Assembly (NCBI GenBank): GCA_044351265.1
Contig: JBILGC010000062.1
Coordinates: forward strand, 1-10,427
DNA from: JAJTFA01 sp044351265
GTDB taxonomy: Bacteria; Bacteroidota; Bacteroidia; UKL13-3
DNA: 10,427 nucleotides
Direction of reading: 5' to 3'
In this document: piece by piece, positions 1 through 7,132 of the stretch
Position numbering within the stretch: the first letter of the stretch is position 1
Layout of the letters: each line of letters starts with the position of its first letter
The notes under the pieces: generated by a model
The model's input: only the letters and a program-made list of their open reading frames with translations
Databases searched by the model: none
Told to the model about the DNA's origin: nothing
Position numbers and translations under genes: made by a program

Positions 1-195
1 TTTGTATTGCCGCGCCTTACCGATTCGCTTCATCCAGGCAACGGAGGCAATCCGGGTTTTAACAGCTATGATCTGGATAACAGGCTACGCCTTGTTTTCT
101 ATCCTGCCGTAATCGGGTGGACACTCATTGGATTCTGGATAGCAAACTTGTATATACGCTTTAAGAAAATTGAATTTGTAAAAAACAACGCATGA
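1..195 (+). CDS. ccmC: Heme exporter permease CcmC (CcsA-like), 3' end only
   Basis: This is the last 64 codons of a gene that begins before the window; the frame is open from base 1 and ends in TGA at 193-195. CcmC is an inner-membrane protein of the cytochrome c maturation (Ccm) pathway that holds heme at a periplasmic WWD domain and loads it onto CcmE. Only the tail is visible: a periplasmic-type loop with a GNGGNP stretch and DLDNRLR, then one membrane segment (about VFYPAVIGWTLIGFWIANLY) and a basic cytoplasmic end. I recognise this as the usual C-terminus of Bacteroidota CcmC/CcsA proteins. The WWD motif lies outside the window. The identity is supported by ccmD, ccmE and ccmF directly downstream. 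The stop overlaps the next start in an ATGA arrangement, which suggests translational coupling. Confidence 0.85.
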   Translation, partial: FVLPRLTDSLHPGNGGNPGFNSYDLDNRLRLVFYPAVIGWTLIGFWIANLYIRFKKIEFVKNNA

Positions 196-362
196 AAATA
201 TTATTAAATATATGGCTGCAATTGCAGCAACACACCTCTATGATGGCAGATGCGCAGGCACATAAATTTGATGCAGTTGTATATGTTATTGCAGTTATTT
301 TTGCACTCATTGCAGGTTTTCTTTTTTATATAGATTTTAAATTGCGTAAATTGGAGAAGTAG
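192..362 (+). CDS. ccmD: Small membrane protein, CcmD-like
   Basis: A 56-codon gene from ATG 192 to TAG 360-362, short enough to be missed by length cut-offs. Its start overlaps the ccmC stop (ATGA) and its stop is 8 bases before ccmE, exactly where ccmD sits in Ccm operons. The protein starts MKILLNIWLQ, has a polar stretch, then a single membrane segment at about residues 28-47 (VVYVIAVIFALIAGFLFYI), and ends in a basic tail DFKLRKLEK. CcmD proteins are tiny single-span proteins, poorly conserved in sequence, that help release holo-CcmE from the CcmABC complex. Length, topology, basic cytoplasmic end and position all fit. The assignment rests more on context than on sequence motifs. Confidence 0.8.
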   Translation: MKILLNIWLQLQQHTSMMADAQAHKFDAVVYVIAVIFALIAGFLFYIDFKLRKLEK

Positions 363-370
363 GGAAACTT

Positions 371-757
371 ATGAAAAAGTCATACATCATTCTTATTGTT
401 TTAATAGCCGCAGCCATTGGTGCCATTATCAGTACTTACGGAGACGCAAGCACTTATGAAAGCTTTAATGTAGCTGCAGAAAATCCTGATAAAGAGTTTC
501 ATGTTGTAGGCATGCTCAATAAGCAAAAAGAAAAATATTATAACCCGAAGCAAGACCCCAACTACTTTTCATTTTATATGATAGATGAGAAAGGAGAAGA
601 AAGAAAAGTAATCTATCATTCACCGGAGCCACAGGATTTTGAGCGCTCAGAAAAAATCGTCATCATCGGAAATATGGAGGGCAACGACTTTATGGCATCA
701 AAAATATTGCTCAAATGCCCATCCAAATATACAGATGGTCAAGTAAAGGAATCTTAA
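371..757 (+). CDS. ccmE: Heme chaperone CcmE, CxxxY variant
   Basis: A 128-residue protein with an N-terminal membrane anchor (about residues 4-22) and a periplasmic OB-fold domain. CcmE receives heme from CcmC, binds it covalently and delivers it to CcmF. Family features visible are the strand FHVVGMLNK near residue 43, the central FYMIDEKGEERKVIYH, the strand EKIVIIGNMEG, and the C-terminal ASKILLKCPSKY. In E. coli the heme is attached to a His in an HxxxY motif; here the equivalent position is Cys116 (TGC at 716-718) followed by Tyr120 (728-730). This is the CxxxY form known from Desulfovibrio and archaeal CcmE. The length is slightly short, with a brief tail after the motif. ATG 371 is preceded by AGGGA at 361-365, a modest ribosome binding site. 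It is cotranscribed with ccmC and ccmD. Confidence 0.93.
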   Translation: MKKSYIILIVLIAAAIGAIISTYGDASTYESFNVAAENPDKEFHVVGMLNKQKEKYYNPKQDPNYFSFYMIDEKGEERKVIYHSPEPQDFERSEKIVIIGNMEGNDFMASKILLKCPSKYTDGQVKES

Positions 758-805
758 TAAAACTAAGTACCAATTTTTCTTAAGGTGTAACAAAGCTTAT
801 TATCA

Positions 806-3343
806 ATGAACGAAATTGTATTTGAAGGAGAACGATTATTGTACGGAAACCTCGGCCATCTTGCCGTGGTAATTGCTTTCGGCACATCCATCATCTCTGC
901 ACTTGCTTGGGCTATTACCACCAATAGAAATGATGAAAGCTGGTCAGCTATTGCTAAAAAAGCTTTCCAAATACATACGCTTGCTGTGCTGGCAGTAATT
1001 GGAATTTTATTTCTCATAATTCACCAGCATTATTTTGAATACCATTATGCCTGGCAGCATTCATCAAAAGAACTCCCGGTTGAATATATGATTTCCTGCT
1101 TTTGGGAAGGTCAGGAAGGCAGCTTCCTGTTGTGGATTTTCTGGCAAATGGTTATTGGCAATATTCTTATTCGCTCGGCCAGAAACTGGACCAGTCCGGT
1201 AATGAGTGTGCTCATGCTTTCACAAATTGCATTAACCTCAATGCTTATTGGGGTAAAAATTTTGGGCTATAAGTTAGGCAGTAGCCCTTTTGAATTGCTC
1301 AGAAATGCTATGGGCAACGCACCATTATTTAAACGCCCCGACTATTTATCTAAAATTTCAGACGGCAACGGGCTCAATCCACTGCTGCAAAATTATTGGA
1401 TGGTAATACACCCTCCTACCCTGTTTTTTGGATTTGCCACAACCATAGTTCCTTTCGCCTATGCCATTGCTGCGCTATGGAAAAGAGACTATACAGGGTG
1501 GCTTAAACCTGCGCTGCCTTGGGGATTGGTGAGTGTAATGGTTTTAGGTACAGGAATCATTATGGGCGGTTTCTGGGCTTATGAAAGCTTAAGCTTTGGC
1601 GGATACTGGGCATGGGACCCCGTTGAAAATGCATCACTTATTCCTTGGCTAATTCTTATTGCCGGTGTGCACGTGATGCTCATTTATAAACATAGCGGCA
1701 ATGCACTCAACGTTTCTTTTATTCTTATTCTGCTCACCTTCATCCTCGTGTTGTATGCCACTTTCCTAACCCGAAGCGGCATACTTGGAAACTCATCTGT
1801 GCATTCATTTACCGATTTAGGTATGAGCGGACAACTGCTGGTATTTATCATGATATTTTTATGGCTTCCTGCTTTTGTAATGCTGGAAACACGCAAACAT
1901 AAACTGCTTTATATACTGGCGTTTTTTCTGTTTGTGATTGGATTAATTGCCTTTGAAAAGTATGACACCACCAAATGGCCGCTCATTGTTATAGGCTTAT
2001 TTTTTATTGTTTGCAGTGCGTATCTGCTGGTTAAAAAAGTGCCTGCATCACCCAAGGAAGAAGAGGTTTATACCCGCGAGTTCTGGATGTTTATTGGCAG
2101 TCTGGTATTGGTTATATCAGCATTTCAAATTATCATGACAACTTCTGTTCCTGTGTTTAACAAATTATTCGGAAGCAATTTGGCTCCGCCATCGGATGTA
2201 ATTGCACATTACAATAAATGGCAAATGCCAATGGCTATTATAATTGGCTTGCTAACAGGTGTTGCTCAAATGCTCAAATACAAAAAGAACAAGCAGGAAA
2301 CGTTAAGAAAAATATTGATTCATGCAGCTATAGGCATAGTTGTATCGGCAGGCCTCATGTTATTTTTTGAGCTGAATAACTGGTTCTATATAGGCTTACT
2401 CTTTGCAGCAGTTTATGCCGTTACTGCCAATGCAGATATGATGCTACCTCAATTGAAGGGCAAGGCAGGAATGTCAGGATCATCTGTGGCACATATAGGT
2501 TTTGGGATTTTACTTATTGGCGTGCTGGTTTCATCTGCCAATAAAAAAGTAATATCCGTAAATCAAAACGGAATGATGTTGAATCCTGAATTTGATGAAA
2601 AGGCCAATATGGAACATGTATACCTTGAGAAAGGTAAACCATTGCGCATGGGTGATTATGAAATTGAATATAGAAGCGACTCCACCGAATGGGTGAATAA
2701 TTATTATAGGGTACACTACAAAAAAATAGACCCCAAAAACAATGAGGTTTTGTATGAGTTTGATTTGTATCCAAATGCCCAAATTAATCCTAAAATGGGA
2801 TTGGTTGCAAATCCGGATACGAAACATTACCTCTCTCATGATGTATTTACTTATGTTAGTTCTGTGCCTAAAGAGAAAGATGCAGGTAAATTTATACATG
2901 AAACCACACATGAAGTAAAAGTGGGAGATACCATTATTACCAATAATGGTTATGCCATATTGCAGCAGGTAAACTCTAATGTAAAAGATGGCAAAATAGA
3001 TATGAGCAACCTGCAATTGTTGCTGGGTGCAGAACTAAAGCTTATTACGCTAAAAGGTGAGTACAAGGTTACACCGCTATATGGTATACAAAACAATGCT
3101 GTGGTTAATTTCGAAGAAGTAGTTGATGATGCACGCTTGCGTTTCCGATTTACAGGCGTAGACCCTAAGACAGGTAAAATAACTATTGAAACAGCAGAAA
3201 AAGATACCTCAGGAGAATTTATCATCATGAAGGCCATTGTTTTTCCTTGGATTAATCTTGTTTGGGGCGGAACAATAATCATGATTATAGGTTTTTGCTT
3301 GGCTATTTTTAGAAGGGTTAAAGAATACCGCAGGCTGGTTTAA
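806..3343 (+). CDS. ccmF: Cytochrome c heme lyase subunit CcmF
   Basis: An 845-residue multi-span inner-membrane protein that joins heme from holo-CcmE to the CxxCH motif of apocytochrome c. The tryptophan-rich WWD domain is complete (residues 266-281, with GYWAWDPVEN and SLIPW). FWEGQEGS at 99-106 and HPPTLFFGF at 202-210 are typical of the family. All four expected histidines appear present: His202 and His333 (in SVHSF) for periplasmic heme contact, and His289 and His563 (in VAHIGFG) for the buried heme b. A large soluble periplasmic domain spans about residues 585-805, and a last membrane segment follows PWINLVWGG. E. coli CcmF has about 650 residues; the excess lies mostly in this periplasmic domain, as is usual in Bacteroidota. 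There is no obvious ribosome binding site, and 48 bases separate it from ccmE. No ccmG, ccmH or ccmI follows. Confidence 0.96.
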   Translation: MNEIVFEGERLLYGNLGHLAVVIAFGTSIISALAWAITTNRNDESWSAIAKKAFQIHTLAVLAVIGILFLIIHQHYFEYHYAWQHSSKELPVEYMISCFWEGQEGSFLLWIFWQMVIGNILIRSARNWTSPVMSVLMLSQIALTSMLIGVKILGYKLGSSPFELLRNAMGNAPLFKRPDYLSKISDGNGLNPLLQNYWMVIHPPTLFFGFATTIVPFAYAIAALWKRDYTGWLKPALPWGLVSVMVLGTGIIMGGFWAYESLSFGGYWAWDPVENASLIPWLILIAGVHVMLIYKHSGNALNVSFILILLTFILVLYATFLTRSGILGNSSVHSFTDLGMSGQLLVFIMIFLWLPAFVMLETRKHKLLYILAFFLFVIGLIAFEKYDTTKWPLIVIGLFFIVCSAYLLVKKVPASPKEEEVYTREFWMFIGSLVLVISAFQIIMTTSVPVFNKLFGSNLAPPSDVIAHYNKWQMPMAIIIGLLTGVAQMLKYKKNKQETLRKILIHAAIGIVVSAGLMLFFELNNWFYIGLLFAAVYAVTANADMMLPQLKGKAGMSGSSVAHIGFGILLIGVLVSSANKKVISVNQNGMMLNPEFDEKANMEHVYLEKGKPLRMGDYEIEYRSDSTEWVNNYYRVHYKKIDPKNNEVLYEFDLYPNAQINPKMGLVANPDTKHYLSHDVFTYVSSVPKEKDAGKFIHETTHEVKVGDTIITNNGYAILQQVNSNVKDGKIDMSNLQLLLGAELKLITLKGEYKVTPLYGIQNNAVVNFEEVVDDARLRFRFTGVDPKTGKITIETAEKDTSGEFIIMKAIVFPWINLVWGGTIIMIIGFCLAIFRRVKEYRRLV

Positions 3344-3412
3344 GCAGCAAACCTTAAGAAAGCGCACGCAGACTGTGAATTCATGAAAATTTTTTTCTTT
3401 GTGAGTGTTTGT

Positions 3413-3420
3413 TAACATTG
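3413..3420 (+). promoter_or_regulatory. Weak candidate -7 promoter element before mtgA
   Basis: TAACATTG matches the Bacteroidota -7 element TAnnTTTG at five of six fixed positions and ends 7 bases before the mtgA start codon. No well-spaced -33 TTTG is present; the nearest one, at 3398-3401, is only 11 bases upstream. If it is active, the mtgA leader would be only a few bases long. It lies in the 84-base gap after ccmF, the largest gap in the window, where I see no clear terminator. Confidence 0.25.
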
Positions 3421-3427
3421 CAGTGTA

Positions 3428-4150
3428 ATGGCAAAAAAGAGTGGCAATAAACTCAGGCAAGCGCTAACTACCTTTGCTGCATTTTTAAAGAATCTGCTCT
3501 TGCTTTGCATGCAGTTATTCCTGCTTCTTATTATTTTTTATAGGGTGATACCTCCTCCGGTAACGCCTCTACACCTGGTAAGAATTTATGAACAAATAAG
3601 AGACGGAAAAGAAATAAAACTTACCAAAAGCTGGAAAAGCATTGACTACGTTTCCGATAAATTTTGCCTGGCAGTTATTACAGCAGAGGATGCAAAATTT
3701 ATTCAGCATTATGGTTTTGACTTTGAGCAAATTCAAAATTCCATTGAAAGAGGATTTAAAACAGGCAAGAAACTGAGGGGGGCAAGTACCATTTCTCAGC
3801 AAACGGCTAAGAATTTATTTTTTACACCCAAAAGAAGTTGGGTCAGGAAAGTTCCAGAGTTATTTATAACCCTGACGCTTGAGCTTTTCTGGACAAAAAA
3901 AAGAATTTTGGAGATATACATCAATATCATTGAGATGGGAGATGGTGTTTATGGAGCTGAAGCAGCTGCTCAATATTATTTTAAGAAATCATCAGCCGAT
4001 TTGAGCTCCAGAGAGAGCGCCCTGATTGCGGCCTGCCTGCCCAATCCGCGCAGATGGAAAGCCAACAAACCATCAAATTATATCGACAGGAAGGCAAGAG
4101 GAATTCAGCGATTTATGCATCAAATAGGTGAATTACCCTGGAGGGAATAA
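3428..4150 (+). CDS. mtgA: Monofunctional peptidoglycan glycosyltransferase (GT51)
   Basis: A 240-residue membrane-anchored enzyme that polymerises lipid II into glycan strands on the outer face of the inner membrane, without the transpeptidase domain of class A penicillin-binding proteins. One N-terminal membrane segment covers about residues 20-39. GT51 motifs follow in order: AEDAKFIQHYGFD (86-98, with Glu87 as the likely catalytic base), RGASTISQQTAKNLF (117-131), RKVPE (140-144), KKRILEIYINIIEMGDGVYGAEA in two parts (158-179), and ALIAACLPNPRRW (198-210). The length is normal for MtgA and no key motif is missing. The start has no clear ribosome binding site. It lies 84 bases after ccmF and may have its own promoter. 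Its stop is 6 bases from the stop of the convergent thioesterase gene. Confidence 0.95.
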   Translation: MAKKSGNKLRQALTTFAAFLKNLLLLCMQLFLLLIIFYRVIPPPVTPLHLVRIYEQIRDGKEIKLTKSWKSIDYVSDKFCLAVITAEDAKFIQHYGFDFEQIQNSIERGFKTGKKLRGASTISQQTAKNLFFTPKRSWVRKVPELFITLTLELFWTKKRILEIYINIIEMGDGVYGAEAAAQYYFKKSSADLSSRESALIAACLPNPRRWKANKPSNYIDRKARGIQRFMHQIGELPWRE

Positions 4151-4156
4151 AGGCGA

Positions 4157-4594
4157 TTACTTTTTTAAATCTTCAGGATTAACAACGGCCATCGTGAGAG
4201 AGGCTTTGGCTACAAGCAAATCACCTGCCCAAATCTCACTTTCGCAAAAATGCAGGCGCATACCAGCTTTAATTACCATCCCTTTTGCAATTAACCTTTC
4301 TCCCTGTGCAGGATTTAGGTAAGAAACTTTGAGCTCAACAGTAACTACTCCTTGCCCATGTTTTACCAATGTAAAGGCTGCAAAACCAGCCACTATATCG
4401 GCAATTGTAGCGGTAACACCGCCATGCACAAATCCCAGTTGCTGCAAATGCTGAGACTTTAAATTGAGCTCTCCGGATACCAATCCGGGCTTGATTTCCT
4501 GGATTGTAAAACCCAAATAATGAAGAAAATGATTGCTCTTAATTTTCTCATTTACCATTTGGACAAAATCTGTTTCGGCAGGTATAAAGCTCAT
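4157..4594 (-). CDS. PaaI-type hotdog-fold thioesterase
   Basis: A 145-residue protein of the PaaI/YbgC-like hotdog superfamily, which hydrolyses acyl-CoA or aryl-CoA thioesters as oligomers. The diagnostic hotdog segment is GFVHGGVTATIADIVAG: HGG at residues 57-59 begins the central helix and Asp66 is the usual catalytic acid. The strand VTVELKVSYLNPA (84-96) is also typical. The substrate cannot be told from sequence; the neighbours give no hint. An in-frame ATG exists upstream at 4693, but I chose ATG 4594 because family members begin near there and the longer form would run into the divergent DUF3822 gene with a cysteine-rich, non-family N-terminus. It is transcribed alone, 48 bases from the divergent start and tail-to-tail with mtgA. 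Confidence 0.88.
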   Translation of the reverse strand: MSFIPAETDFVQMVNEKIKSNHFLHYLGFTIQEIKPGLVSGELNLKSQHLQQLGFVHGGVTATIADIVAGFAAFTLVKHGQGVVTVELKVSYLNPAQGERLIAKGMVIKAGMRLHFCESEIWAGDLLVAKASLTMAVVNPEDLKK

Positions 4595-4608
4595 ATTGGT
4601 TTTTTCTT

Positions 4609-4616
4609 TACTTTTG
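4609..4616 (+). promoter_or_regulatory. Candidate -7 promoter element for the DUF3822-rsmD-coaD operon
   Basis: TACTTTTG is an exact match to the Bacteroidota -7 element TAnnTTTG, in the correct orientation in the 48-base divergent gap. Transcription would start at about 4620-4623, giving a leader of roughly 20 bases before ATG 4643. I see no good -33 TTTG at the expected distance. Confidence 0.5.
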
Positions 4617-4624
4617 ATGCACTG

Positions 4625-4655
4625 CGAAAGTAAGCAAAGCCTATGCAAGCACAAA
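4625..4655 (-). promoter_or_regulatory. Candidate promoter for the thioesterase gene
   Basis: On the minus strand, TTTG (complement of 4652-4655) is followed after 19 bases by TACTTTCG (complement of 4625-4632). This resembles the Bacteroidota -33/-7 promoter, with one mismatch in the -7 box. The -33 part would lie inside the first codons of the divergent DUF3822 gene, and the leader would be about 25 bases. Confidence 0.35.
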
Positions 4656-5509
4656 CCACTGCATCCGTAAAAAATTACCTTAACCGAGAACAACTGAATG
4701 AGAATGCGGCAAACTGCACCTTATTTATCACTATAGCTTCTCAAGGTATTATTTTGTTAGCAGCCGATATGATGAAAAAAGAAGTAATGGGCTTAAAGGC
4801 AATAGATACTGGCAGTTTTAAAACAGCAGAAGCTACGGCAAAACAATTAACAGAATGGATTGAACAAGGAGAATTTGCAGGAGTAGATTTTCAGCAAAGA
4901 GTGGTGCTGATTGAAAACAGCTGTTATACGATTATCCCCGAAGCTTTGTTTATTTCAGAGAAGGCTCAAAGTTACCTTAAATTGGTTCATAAAATTGGGG
5001 CCACACAGGAAATTCTGTATAACAGAACCAACAACCATGTTTGTATTTATGCAGCTCCTGCCCTGCTCATGCAAAATTTAAGACACGTATTTCCCGGTTC
5101 ACTCATTCATCATACTGCCGGGGTTTATGTAGAAAGTATTTTCAACTCCATAAGTAAATCAGAGAAAGACCTGTTGCATGTGAACCTGCATAAGCAATAT
5201 ATGGATGTGGTGCACATTCGCAATGGCCAATTGCAATTTGTAAATACCTTTCCTTTCGAGGCTGATACGGATATTGTTTTTTTTCTCTTGTCGGTTGCAG
5301 AGCAGCAGAAAATGAATAATGATAAACTTGCCGTTCTGCTATCGGGTGAGGTAAGTCAGTCTGATACACTGATTAACCTGCTCAAAAAATACATACCTGA
5401 AGTGTTGCTTCAAACCAGGCCTGAAGAGTTTATTTATCCTGCAGCATTTCGCGAATTTCAGGATCAGCAGTACTACCAATCAATAGGAGCCTTACTGTGC
5501 GGATTATAG
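4643..5509 (+). CDS. DUF3822 family protein of unknown function
   Basis: A 288-residue soluble protein that I recognise as DUF3822, a family found in Bacteroidota and often encoded beside rsmD and coaD. No signal peptide or membrane segment is evident. The pattern of hydrophobic strands (CTLFITIASQGIILLAA near residue 25, QRVVLIENSCYTIIP near 85, VCIYAAPALLMQNL near 133, LLHVNLHKQYMDVVHI near 177, and DKLAVLLSGEV near 228) suggests two repeated lobes like the actin/hexokinase (ASKHA) fold; this is an inference. A convincing nucleotide-binding DxGxxx motif is not seen in its usual place, so activity as an ATPase is doubtful. The gene heads an operon: its end overlaps the rsmD start by 13 bases, and it carries the rsmD ribosome binding site. 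A role near ribosome maturation is possible but unproven. Confidence 0.8.
   Translation: MQAQTTASVKNYLNREQLNENAANCTLFITIASQGIILLAADMMKKEVMGLKAIDTGSFKTAEATAKQLTEWIEQGEFAGVDFQQRVVLIENSCYTIIPEALFISEKAQSYLKLVHKIGATQEILYNRTNNHVCIYAAPALLMQNLRHVFPGSLIHHTAGVYVESIFNSISKSEKDLLHVNLHKQYMDVVHIRNGQLQFVNTFPFEADTDIVFFLLSVAEQQKMNNDKLAVLLSGEVSQSDTLINLLKKYIPEVLLQTRPEEFIYPAAFREFQDQQYYQSIGALLCGL
5485..5489 (+). promoter_or_regulatory. Shine-Dalgarno site for rsmD
   Basis: AGGAG lies 7 bases before the GTG start of rsmD, inside the last codons of the DUF3822 gene. Most genes in this window lack such a site, as is normal in Bacteroidota. It supports the GTG start and translational coupling. Confidence 0.55.
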
Positions 5510-6063
5510 GAGGCTCATTAAAAGGCATTATTCTGCATCCGCCAAAAGGATTGCCGGTAAGGCCTACTACAGACCGTGCCAAAGAAAGCTTATTCAATAT
5601 TCTGGAGAATAATTTTGACCTTAGCCAAACAGAGGTGCTTGATTTATTTTCAGGCACAGGTAATATTGCTTTAGAGTTTGCCTCCAGAGGTGCTCCAGAG
5701 GTAGCAGCAGTTGACCTTCATGGAAAGTGTATAGCATGGATTAAAGAGATGGCAACAAAATATCAATTCACAAAGCTGTTATGCACAAAGAGCGATGCAA
5801 TGAGTTATTTAAATAAATGTACCCGTACATTTGATATTATTTTTGCAGATGCCCCTTATGCCATGAAGGAAATTATTCAAATACCTTCAATGATTCATCG
5901 AAATGGTTTGCTAAAAAAAGGAGGTTGGCTCATAGTTGAGCATGAAAGTAATTTGGATTTGAGTCATGAAATTGGTTTTTTTGATAAAAGAGTTTACGGC
6001 CAGTCGGCATTTTCTTTCTTTCGGCACGTGCCCGCAACGCCTTTAAAAATTAATCAGGTATGA
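5497..6063 (+). CDS. rsmD: 16S rRNA (guanine966-N2)-methyltransferase RsmD
   Basis: A 188-residue Rossmann-fold methyltransferase that transfers a methyl group from S-adenosylmethionine to N2 of G966 in 16S rRNA on the small ribosomal subunit. Family marks are the N-terminal RIIGG, RPTTDRAKESLFNIL (22-36), the SAM-binding motif LDLFSGTGNIALE (48-60), and the acidic AVDLH (71-75). Catalytic motif IV reads DAPY (118-121) where E. coli and many homologues have DPPF or DPPY, so the first proline is alanine. The start is GTG at 5497, chosen because MRIIGG is the family's usual N-terminus and AGGAG precedes it. It overlaps the DUF3822 gene by 13 bases, and its TGA stop overlaps the coaD start (ATGA). 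Confidence 0.95.
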   Translation: MRIIGGSLKGIILHPPKGLPVRPTTDRAKESLFNILENNFDLSQTEVLDLFSGTGNIALEFASRGAPEVAAVDLHGKCIAWIKEMATKYQFTKLLCTKSDAMSYLNKCTRTFDIIFADAPYAMKEIIQIPSMIHRNGLLKKGGWLIVEHESNLDLSHEIGFFDKRVYGQSAFSFFRHVPATPLKINQV

Positions 6064-6530
6064 GTAAACGCATAGCACTGTTCCCGGGAACATTCGACCC
6101 CATCACCATCGGCCATGCCAATATCGTTGAGCGTGCCATGCAGTTGTTTGATGAAATTGTAATTGGCATTGGCATTAACAGCAGTAAAAGCACCCTTTTT
6201 GCCATAGAAAAGCGTGAAGCATGGATAAAAGAGATGTATAAAAGCAATAACAAAGTACGTGTGGTGCGCTACGAGGGATTAACCGTAACATGCTGCCAAG
6301 AGGTTGGCGCCAATTACATTCTTAGAGGTTTGCGAAACATGGCCGATTTTGATTATGAAAAAAATATCGCACAGATGAATAAGTTGGTTTATCCAAATGC
6401 AGAAACAGTTTTTTTGATGTGCGACCCTGCTTATACCCCCATCAGTTCATCGGTGGTGAGGGATTTAATACGCAATGGTGGCGATGCTTCGGCATATCTG
6501 CCTGCAGAGGTGCAGTACAAGCATAGTTAA
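6060..6530 (+). CDS. coaD: Phosphopantetheine adenylyltransferase (PPAT)
   Basis: A 156-residue cytoplasmic enzyme that transfers AMP from ATP to 4'-phosphopantetheine, giving dephospho-CoA, the penultimate step of coenzyme A synthesis. The nucleotidyltransferase signature PGTFDPITIGH (9-19) contains the T/HxGH motif. RGLRNMADFDYE (89-100) and the ISSSVVRDL motif (128-136) complete the active site, and the length is standard. Its start overlaps the rsmD stop by four bases (ATGA), indicating translational coupling; rsmD-coaD is a common pairing across bacteria. Its TAA stop at 6528-6530 lies in the palindrome TTAATTAA (6527-6534), which also supplies the stop of the convergent Nudix gene, so there is no room for an ordinary terminator. 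Confidence 0.97.
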   Translation: MSKRIALFPGTFDPITIGHANIVERAMQLFDEIVIGIGINSSKSTLFAIEKREAWIKEMYKSNNKVRVVRYEGLTVTCCQEVGANYILRGLRNMADFDYEKNIAQMNKLVYPNAETVFLMCDPAYTPISSSVVRDLIRNGGDASAYLPAEVQYKHS

Positions 6531-7132
6531 TTAAGGACACCTGCAAGCAAATCAATTATAGAAGTATAAGTATCCAGTTCCACAAGATCTTTCTTTTTTA
6601 TGGCAAACCATGCAGCCTCTGTTATTTGCTCTTCTGTTTGAGGAATAAGTTTCTTATCCCATGATGTATGCATTTCAAACCAACGGGTTATTTTTAAGAA
6701 ACGATGGTTATGCATTTTGTAGGTATGGTAGGTTGGCGGCAATTTTTTACCAAGAGTTAAATTGCCAATTCCGCATTCCTCCTCAACCTCTCTCAAAGCA
6801 GCTTCTTCAGGGGTCTCACCGGCATCAATTTTACCTTTGGGTAAATCCCATTTACCCATGCGTTTTATAAGAAGTAATTCATTTTTATCATTAAACACTA
6901 CACCTCCGGATGCTTCTATAGCCACAAAATGTGTATAAAAATCATTAAAGGCAAAATCGGAATCATCAGTTATCAATAGCATACCTTTTGAGCGCATACC
7001 CTCGGTATCTTTGATAAACTCCACCACTTTTGCAGGGTCATAATTAACCCTTTTGCACTTGGCATATTGTATATCGTCAGAATCTTTTTCTGTAATAATA
7101 AAGGGTTTCTCGTTGATGAATATTTTATACAT
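6527..7132 (-). CDS. Nudix hydrolase with N-terminal extension
   Basis: A 201-residue cytoplasmic pyrophosphohydrolase of the Nudix family, which cleaves nucleoside diphosphates linked to another group. The Nudix box is complete at residues 100-122: Gly100, Glu106, Arg114-Glu115, Glu118-Glu119 and Gly121 fit GX5EX7REUXEEXGU. It is preceded by KRMGKWDLPKG. About 70 residues before the domain (starting MYKIFINEKP) form an extension often seen in Bacteroidota homologues. The substrate is not evident. An in-frame ATG lies at 7291, deep in pyrE, but the start at 7132 fits the family. That leaves 7 bases between this start codon and that of pyrE. The gene's stop overlaps the end of coaD by four bases. 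Confidence 0.9.
   Translation of the reverse strand: MYKIFINEKPFIITEKDSDDIQYAKCKRVNYDPAKVVEFIKDTEGMRSKGMLLITDDSDFAFNDFYTHFVAIEASGGVVFNDKNELLLIKRMGKWDLPKGKIDAGETPEEAALREVEEECGIGNLTLGKKLPPTYHTYKMHNHRFLKITRWFEMHTSWDKKLIPQTEEQITEAAWFAIKKKDLVELDTYTSIIDLLAGVLN

Noticed and set aside
2531..3016. 161-codon open frame on the minus strand inside ccmF, and a second one at 2514-2774
   Set aside because: Both lie opposite the well-supported ccmF periplasmic domain; the translations are rich in Ile, Phe, Tyr and His with no recognisable domain, as expected of antisense frames in AT-rich genes.
3377..3400. Possible terminator after ccmF: palindromic TTCATGAA followed by a T-run
   Set aside because: The palindrome has no loop and only about four AT-rich pairs, too weak for an intrinsic terminator.
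4128..4322. 64-codon plus-strand frame overlapping the end of mtgA and the thioesterase gene
   Set aside because: It is antisense to conserved thioesterase coding sequence and has no recognisable domain.
4595..4693. Longer N-terminus for the thioesterase, starting at ATG 4693
   Set aside because: The extra 33 residues are cysteine-rich and unlike the family, and would overlap the divergent DUF3822 gene and the promoter region.
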